From: Acidobacteriota bacterium | GTDB taxonomy: Bacteria; Acidobacteriota; Terriglobia; Acidiferrales; UBA7541 | DNA: 9,457 nt | Assembly: GCA_003153585.1 (NCBI GenBank) | Contig: PLZZ01000164.1 | Coordinates: forward strand, 8,030-17,486 | Direction of reading: 5' to 3' | Shown here: positions 6,338-9,457 of the stretch, one piece after another | Numbering within the stretch: the first letter of the stretch is position 1 | Layout of the letters: the number at the start of each line of letters is the position of its first letter | Program-made: the position numbers and the translations under genes | Notes under the pieces: generated by a model | Databases searched by the model: none | Seen by the model: the letters and a program-made list of their open reading frames with translations, nothing else | Told to the model about the DNA's origin: nothing

Positions 6338-6363
6338 GCCGGCGTCTCGCTGGCTCTTTTCTT
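6338..6363 (+). terminator. Intrinsic terminator after the Rieske oxygenase gene
   Basis: GCCGGCG (6338-6344), loop TCT, and CGCTGGC (6348-6354) form a 7-bp GC-rich stem with one G-U pair in RNA; AG/CT outside it can add two more pairs across a mismatch. It is followed by TCTTTTCTT (6355-6363). It lies 20 nt after the TGA and points in the plus direction. The remaining bases up to the convergent cupin stop (6445) hold no gene. Confidence 0.65.
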
Positions 6364-6444
6364 CCACGCCGCCGAGATTTCTGATTTGCGCGCGTTTCCT
6401 CCGAGGGGTCAAGTGCCACTCTTCTAAAGAAGTGAATCGGCGAT

Positions 6445-6945
6445 TTACACCCAGAGTTTTTCGTTTATCTTTAGGCCATGCTCGCGACAATACGAGACGT
6501 AATGGTTGATGAACCAGAAAACGTCCAACGTATCGAGCAAATTGTCTTGATCGTCGTAGAACTCAAGAGAAGCGTTTAGGTAAAAGAACGTCTTCATCCC
6601 ATTCGGATCGTCGGAAACGAGTGTGTGAATCGCTCCGGGATTCTCGCGGACGTAGCTTCCCGGCCTCGCCACCCAATCGTATTCGAGGTAGCGCCAACTG
6701 CCTTCCAGCGTGCAAGCGAAAACAGGGCCGCGATGCCGATGGCGCCCGAGCTTCCCTCCTTTTTTTACCCATAGAATGTTGGCAAACGCTCCGTTACGCA
6801 CATCAAAAGCCAAATGGCGAATGTAAACGTTTTCCATGAACGGTACGTACGGCGATTCTTCCTCGCTCCCGCCGATGTGCACGTCAGGACGGCCAAATTC
6901 GAGGGTTATTGCTTCAAGACTGCTGGTTGCATCTATCTTCGGCAT
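6445..6945 (-). CDS. Cupin of the 2,4'-dihydroxyacetophenone dioxygenase family
   Basis: This 166-residue single-domain cupin closely resembles the 2,4'-dihydroxyacetophenone dioxygenase family (EC 1.13.11.41), which cleaves the side-chain C-C bond of 2,4'-dihydroxyacetophenone to 4-hydroxybenzoate and formate using Fe(II) and O2. Signature text includes ENVYIRHLAFDVRNG (38-52), GRHRHRGPVF (67-76), LEGSWRYLEYDWVARPGSY (80-98) and GAIHTLVSDD (104-113). The proposed iron ligands are His69, His71 and His107. Their spacing (HxH, then 36 residues) agrees with the three-histidine site I recall for the characterised enzyme, and the usual cupin Glu at the motif-1 position is absent. A GGAGG (6951-6955) precedes ATG 6945 by 5 nt. 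It lies 75 bp downstream of the PQQ dehydrogenase on the same strand and may be co-transcribed. The exact substrate is not proven by sequence. Confidence 0.85.
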   Translation of the reverse strand: MPKIDATSSLEAITLEFGRPDVHIGGSEEESPYVPFMENVYIRHLAFDVRNGAFANILWVKKGGKLGRHRHRGPVFACTLEGSWRYLEYDWVARPGSYVRENPGAIHTLVSDDPNGMKTFFYLNASLEFYDDQDNLLDTLDVFWFINHYVSYCREHGLKINEKLWV

Positions 6946-6974
6946 GTTGGCCTCCGCTTGATATGCGCCAATGG

Positions 6975-7012
6975 ATTAACGCAGTGCGGCACGAATGTCA
7001 ATTCAGCAATTG
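6975..7012 (-). promoter_or_regulatory. Possible internal promoter or hairpin between PQQ and cupin genes
   Basis: In the 75-bp gap the minus strand has a perfect TTGACA (7001 to 6996) and, 15 bp on, GTTAAT (6980 to 6975), a 4-of-6 -10 with a short spacer. A small inverted repeat CAATT-CAGC-AATTG (6999-7012) overlaps the -35. The cupin might therefore have its own promoter, or the hairpin might only attenuate read-through. Both signals are weak. Confidence 0.3.
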
Positions 7013-7020
7013 TCGATGGC

Positions 7021-9189
7021 TTATTTCGCTGCGCTGTGCGAGGTTTCTGTTTTCGTTTCGTTAGCTCGCGCAATCACATAAGCGCGGATAGATTCTGCGT
7101 CTCGCCGTGATATTTCCTTCGCGAAAGAGACCATGCCGTTTGGCTGGAGCAAACCATTCAAGACGATCTCGAACCATTGATCGTTCGCGAGCGCGCTCGA
7201 ATATCGGAGGTCGGGAAGGACCCCGCCACTGACGGCGACATCGCCATGGCAGCCGGAACAAAATCGCTGGTAAAGAAGCTTGCCATTTTCGATAGTCGCC
7301 GCATTTGCCGTCGATTTGGGAGGATTTAGAACCGGCATCTCGATTTCTTGCACGGGTGGCAGACTCGCGTTGCCACCTAACTTGAAAGCAAGCATGCGCC
7401 CGATGTTTGGCCGTCTCCCAGCCTTCAAAGCGATCTCGCCCGTGGCCAACGCAAAGACTCCGCCCCAACCGGAAAGCACCGCGACATATTGCTCGCCCTT
7501 CACTTCGTAGGACACAGGGCCCGCCATTACGCTGGTCTGAACCGCCGTCGACCATACTTTTTCGCCAGTGTCTGCGCGATACGCTTCAAAATGCCCATCC
7601 GCAGTTCCCTCGAAAACAAGATTGCCTGCGGTCGAAAGCGCACCGCCATTCCAGGGCACTGGGCGTTGCACACTCCAAACTTGTTTCTGCTGAATTGGGT
7701 CCCAGGCGACCAATCGCCCGGTTATGTTTTTGAGAATGGCCGTTTTGACTTTTGGATCCTGAGGCATGCCCGCCGCCGCGAAGTCGATACCGTCATTCGT
7801 CGCGAGGGATTTCCATTCGAACCGTGCATCGGACTTGTAAAGAAAACCCGCTTCCTGGATCGGGATGTAAACCAGTCCCGTGAGTGGGCTGTAGGACATA
7901 GGCTGCCAGCTGTGCGCGCCCAGCGGTCCCGGAACAACAGGCGTGGGATTCTGTCCCCTGGAATAACGCGCACTCGCGTTTTCCACCGGACGCCCAGTCT
8001 TTATGTCAATCGCGCTTGCCCAGTTGACGAATGTGTACGGCTTCGCGGAAATGAGCGCGCCTGTGGACCGATCGAGGACGTAGAAAAATCCGTTCTTCGG
8101 AGCGTGGAACAGGACTTTGCGCGCCTGCCCGTTGATCGGAATATCGGCGAGGACTATCTGTTCGTCGGAATCATAATCCCAGTCATCGGCAGGATCTTCT
8201 TGGTAATGCCACACGTATTCCCCGGTGTCCGGCTTCAGCGCAACGATTGAGCAAGTCAGCAGGCCGTCTTCGCGCTTCGGATTCCGGTACTTTTCGTTCC
8301 ACGGCCCACCGTTGCCGGTCCCGATGTAGAGCAGATCGAGTTCTGGGTCATAGACAATGGCGTCCCAAACTGTTCCGCCCCCGCCGTGCTTCCACCAATC
8401 TCCGCTCCACGTCTTTGCAGCCTGTTCAAGGATTGGGCTCTCAAAAGGTTTTGAAGGATCGCCCGGCACGGTGTAAAAACGCCAAGCCAGATTGCCCGTT
8501 TCGGCACTATACGCGGAGACGTACCCGCGGGCTCCCATCTCCGCACCGCCGTTCCCGATGATCACATTTCCCTTCACGACTCTCGGCGCGCCAGTGATCG
8601 TGTACCGCCATTTAGGGTCGATGGTCAGGGTCTCCCAAACTTTATTTCCTGTTGCGGCATCGAGTGCGATCAGCCGGCCGTCGAGTGTTCCGACAAAGAT
8701 TTTTCCGCGCCACGCCGCCACTCCACGATTGACCACATCGCAGCACGCGTTCACACCCCATTCCGGAGGAACTTTCGGATCGTAGCTCCACAGCAATGAG
8801 CCCGTCGCGGCATCGAGCGCGAAAACTTTGCTCCAAGCCGAAGTAAAATACATAATTCCGTCAACAACTAGAGGAGTCGCTTCCTGGCCTCGTCGCGTAT
8901 CGAGATCGTAATGCCAGGCGAGTCCCAATCGTGCGACGTTGTGGCCGTTGATGTCTTTCAAGGGGCTGAAGCGCTGTTCGCTATATGTGCGCCCGTAGCT
9001 CATCCAGTTCCCAGGCTCTCGATCGGCATTCGTTATTCGTGCGCCGTCGATGTCTGCGGCTTTCGCGCCGTTCGCTGCCCGCGATTCAGCGGGCTTGCGG
9101 GAACTGCGACTACACCCGGAAATCACCGCCAGCGCGAAAAAAATTGTCACAATGGAGGAAATGCGGAAGGTAGTGTAAGTTCGTCCCAT
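7021..9189 (-). CDS. PQQ-dependent alcohol dehydrogenase with C-terminal cytochrome c, lipoprotein
   Basis: This is a quinohaemoprotein alcohol dehydrogenase: an eight-bladed beta-propeller binding PQQ and Ca2+, then a cytochrome c domain passing electrons to the respiratory chain, outside the cytoplasm. From ATG 9189 it has 722 residues. The signal peptide has Arg3 and Arg9, a hydrophobic core (about 10-24) and the lipobox ISGC with Cys26, so it is probably membrane-anchored. The propeller shows the vicinal disulfide Cys149-Cys150 (NACCDVV), probable Ca/PQQ ligands Glu217 (NGGAEMG) and Asn293 (GTGNGGPW), catalytic Asp308 and PQQ-contact Lys365 (APKNGFF). No Asp sits two residues after Asp308, so Ca2+ rather than lanthanide is expected. 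Haem c is bound by CSGCH (644-648), with Met686 as likely axial ligand. Starts at 9198 and 9294 are open but none has a clear ribosome-binding site; 9189 gives the best signal peptide. Confidence 0.9.
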   Translation of the reverse strand: MGRTYTTFRISSIVTIFFALAVISGCSRSSRKPAESRAANGAKAADIDGARITNADREPGNWMSYGRTYSEQRFSPLKDINGHNVARLGLAWHYDLDTRRGQEATPLVVDGIMYFTSAWSKVFALDAATGSLLWSYDPKVPPEWGVNACCDVVNRGVAAWRGKIFVGTLDGRLIALDAATGNKVWETLTIDPKWRYTITGAPRVVKGNVIIGNGGAEMGARGYVSAYSAETGNLAWRFYTVPGDPSKPFESPILEQAAKTWSGDWWKHGGGGTVWDAIVYDPELDLLYIGTGNGGPWNEKYRNPKREDGLLTCSIVALKPDTGEYVWHYQEDPADDWDYDSDEQIVLADIPINGQARKVLFHAPKNGFFYVLDRSTGALISAKPYTFVNWASAIDIKTGRPVENASARYSRGQNPTPVVPGPLGAHSWQPMSYSPLTGLVYIPIQEAGFLYKSDARFEWKSLATNDGIDFAAAGMPQDPKVKTAILKNITGRLVAWDPIQQKQVWSVQRPVPWNGGALSTAGNLVFEGTADGHFEAYRADTGEKVWSTAVQTSVMAGPVSYEVKGEQYVAVLSGWGGVFALATGEIALKAGRRPNIGRMLAFKLGGNASLPPVQEIEMPVLNPPKSTANAATIENGKLLYQRFCSGCHGDVAVSGGVLPDLRYSSALANDQWFEIVLNGLLQPNGMVSFAKEISRRDAESIRAYVIARANETKTETSHSAAK

Positions 9190-9366
9190 GCAATTCATGT
9201 CAGTTGTATCGCAGTCGCGGCAAACTTCTGTTCCGGAAAGAACGGGAGAGTGTACACCAACATCGGGCACCACAGCTCCGTACGCCCCGACCACACTTCT
9301 GGAACCGGAAAAAGCCGACGTGGACGGATGGTTTGGGAATTAAACCCTATCAAACTGGGAAACGTA
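9190..9366. promoter_or_regulatory. Divergent gap before PQQ dehydrogenase and amidohydrolase, with imperfect direct repeats
   Basis: This 177-bp gap contains two related elements in the same orientation: ACTTCTGTTCCGGAAAG (9224-9240) and ACTTCTGGAACCGGAAAA (9295-9312), sharing ACTTCTG and CCGGAAA. Their starts are 71 bp apart. The first holds the 8-bp palindrome TTCCGGAA (9231-9238). A further short dyad GGTTT-N7-AAACC (9330-9346) lies just before the amidohydrolase. No good -35/-10 pair was found on either strand. Confidence 0.35.
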
Positions 9367-9457
9367 ATGAATACAACTGCAGGACTCAAAATCGAAAACC
9401 TCGTCGCCATCGACACTCACGTTCACATCGAGTCAGATGGCGGCCACGAAGTGAACG
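9367..9457 (+). CDS. Amidohydrolase-fold protein, N-terminal fragment cut by window edge
   Basis: Only 30 residues are visible from ATG 9367 to the edge. After a short leader, VAIDTHVHIESDGG (13-26) contains the HxH motif (His18, His20) that binds the first metal in the amidohydrolase superfamily, at the start of its TIM barrel. The DTHVH form is typical of the Amidohydro_2 group, which includes aromatic-acid decarboxylases such as gamma-resorcylate and 5-carboxyvanillate decarboxylases, and also hydrolases. The neighbourhood makes an aromatic or pathway-lactone substrate plausible, but this cannot be read from 30 residues. A GGGA (9357-9360) 6 nt before the ATG may be the ribosome-binding site. 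It is divergent from the PQQ dehydrogenase. Confidence 0.7.
   Translation, partial: MNTTAGLKIENLVAIDTHVHIESDGGHEVN

Noticed and set aside
6410..6440. Hairpin CACT..AGTG after the cupin stop as its terminator
   Set aside because: The arms pair only with a 2-nt bulge and no T-run follows on the minus strand.
5224..7019. Identical 11-mer ATTGTCGATGG at 5224-5234 and 7009-7019, considered as a shared operator
   Set aside because: The copies lie in different contexts relative to their nearest genes, the second borders a stop codon, and some 11-bp matches are expected by chance in a window of this size.
7489..8250. 253-codon plus-strand frame opposite the PQQ dehydrogenase
   Set aside because: Antisense to a well-supported propeller gene; no domain and no ribosome-binding site recognised.

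Overview
The window looks like an aromatic-catabolism accessory region of a soil bacterium. Base composition is moderately GC-rich. The gene content (PcaR-type IclR regulator with pcaHG, a VanA-like Rieske oxygenase, a 2,4'-dihydroxyacetophenone-dioxygenase-type cupin, a lipoprotein quinohaemoprotein, a short MetE-like protein) resembles what I associate with soil Acidobacteriota. That taxonomic guess rests on recollection only and is weak. No rRNA, tRNA, CRISPR array, transposase or other mobile-element signature was seen.

Layout. (1) 1-1573: a saccharopine-dehydrogenase-like oxidoreductase (minus strand, cut by the left edge) is divergent from an HxlR-family regulator (plus strand). The 147-bp gap holds a 9-bp sequence placed almost symmetrically before both genes and a short palindrome. 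(2) 1611-3982: an IclR-family PcaR/PobR-type regulator (minus) is divergent from pcaH and pcaG (plus), the two subunits of protocatechuate 3,4-dioxygenase. The intergenic region carries a close match to the PcaR operator directly in front of a perfect TTGACA -35 box. A hairpin with a T-rich tail closes pcaHG. (3) 4011-6318: a short MetE/EaCoMT-family zinc methyltransferase-like protein (minus) is divergent from a VanA-like Rieske oxygenase (plus) across a 193-bp gap rich in dyad symmetry. A strong terminator follows the oxygenase. (4) 6445-9189: a cupin of the 2,4'-dihydroxyacetophenone dioxygenase family lies behind a PQQ/haem c alcohol dehydrogenase lipoprotein, both minus. (5) 9367 to the right edge: the first 30 residues of an amidohydrolase-fold protein (plus).

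How the parts may work together: PcaHG cleaves the ring of protocatechuate. The Rieske oxygenase could make protocatechuate from vanillate by O-demethylation. The cupin could make 4-hydroxybenzoate from a hydroxyacetophenone, and the PQQ enzyme could oxidise an alcohol precursor outside the cytoplasm. This gives a consistent picture of lignin-type monoaromatics being funnelled into protocatechuate. Only PcaHG and its regulator are assigned with high certainty; substrates of the others are inferred. Absent from the window are pobA, the vanB reductase, and the later beta-ketoadipate genes (pcaB, C, D, I, J, F).

Several starts were moved inward from the longest open frame on ribosome-binding-site or signal-peptide evidence: pcaH to GTG 2701, pcaG to 3407, the MetE-like gene to 5111, the Rieske gene to 5305, and the PQQ gene to 9189.
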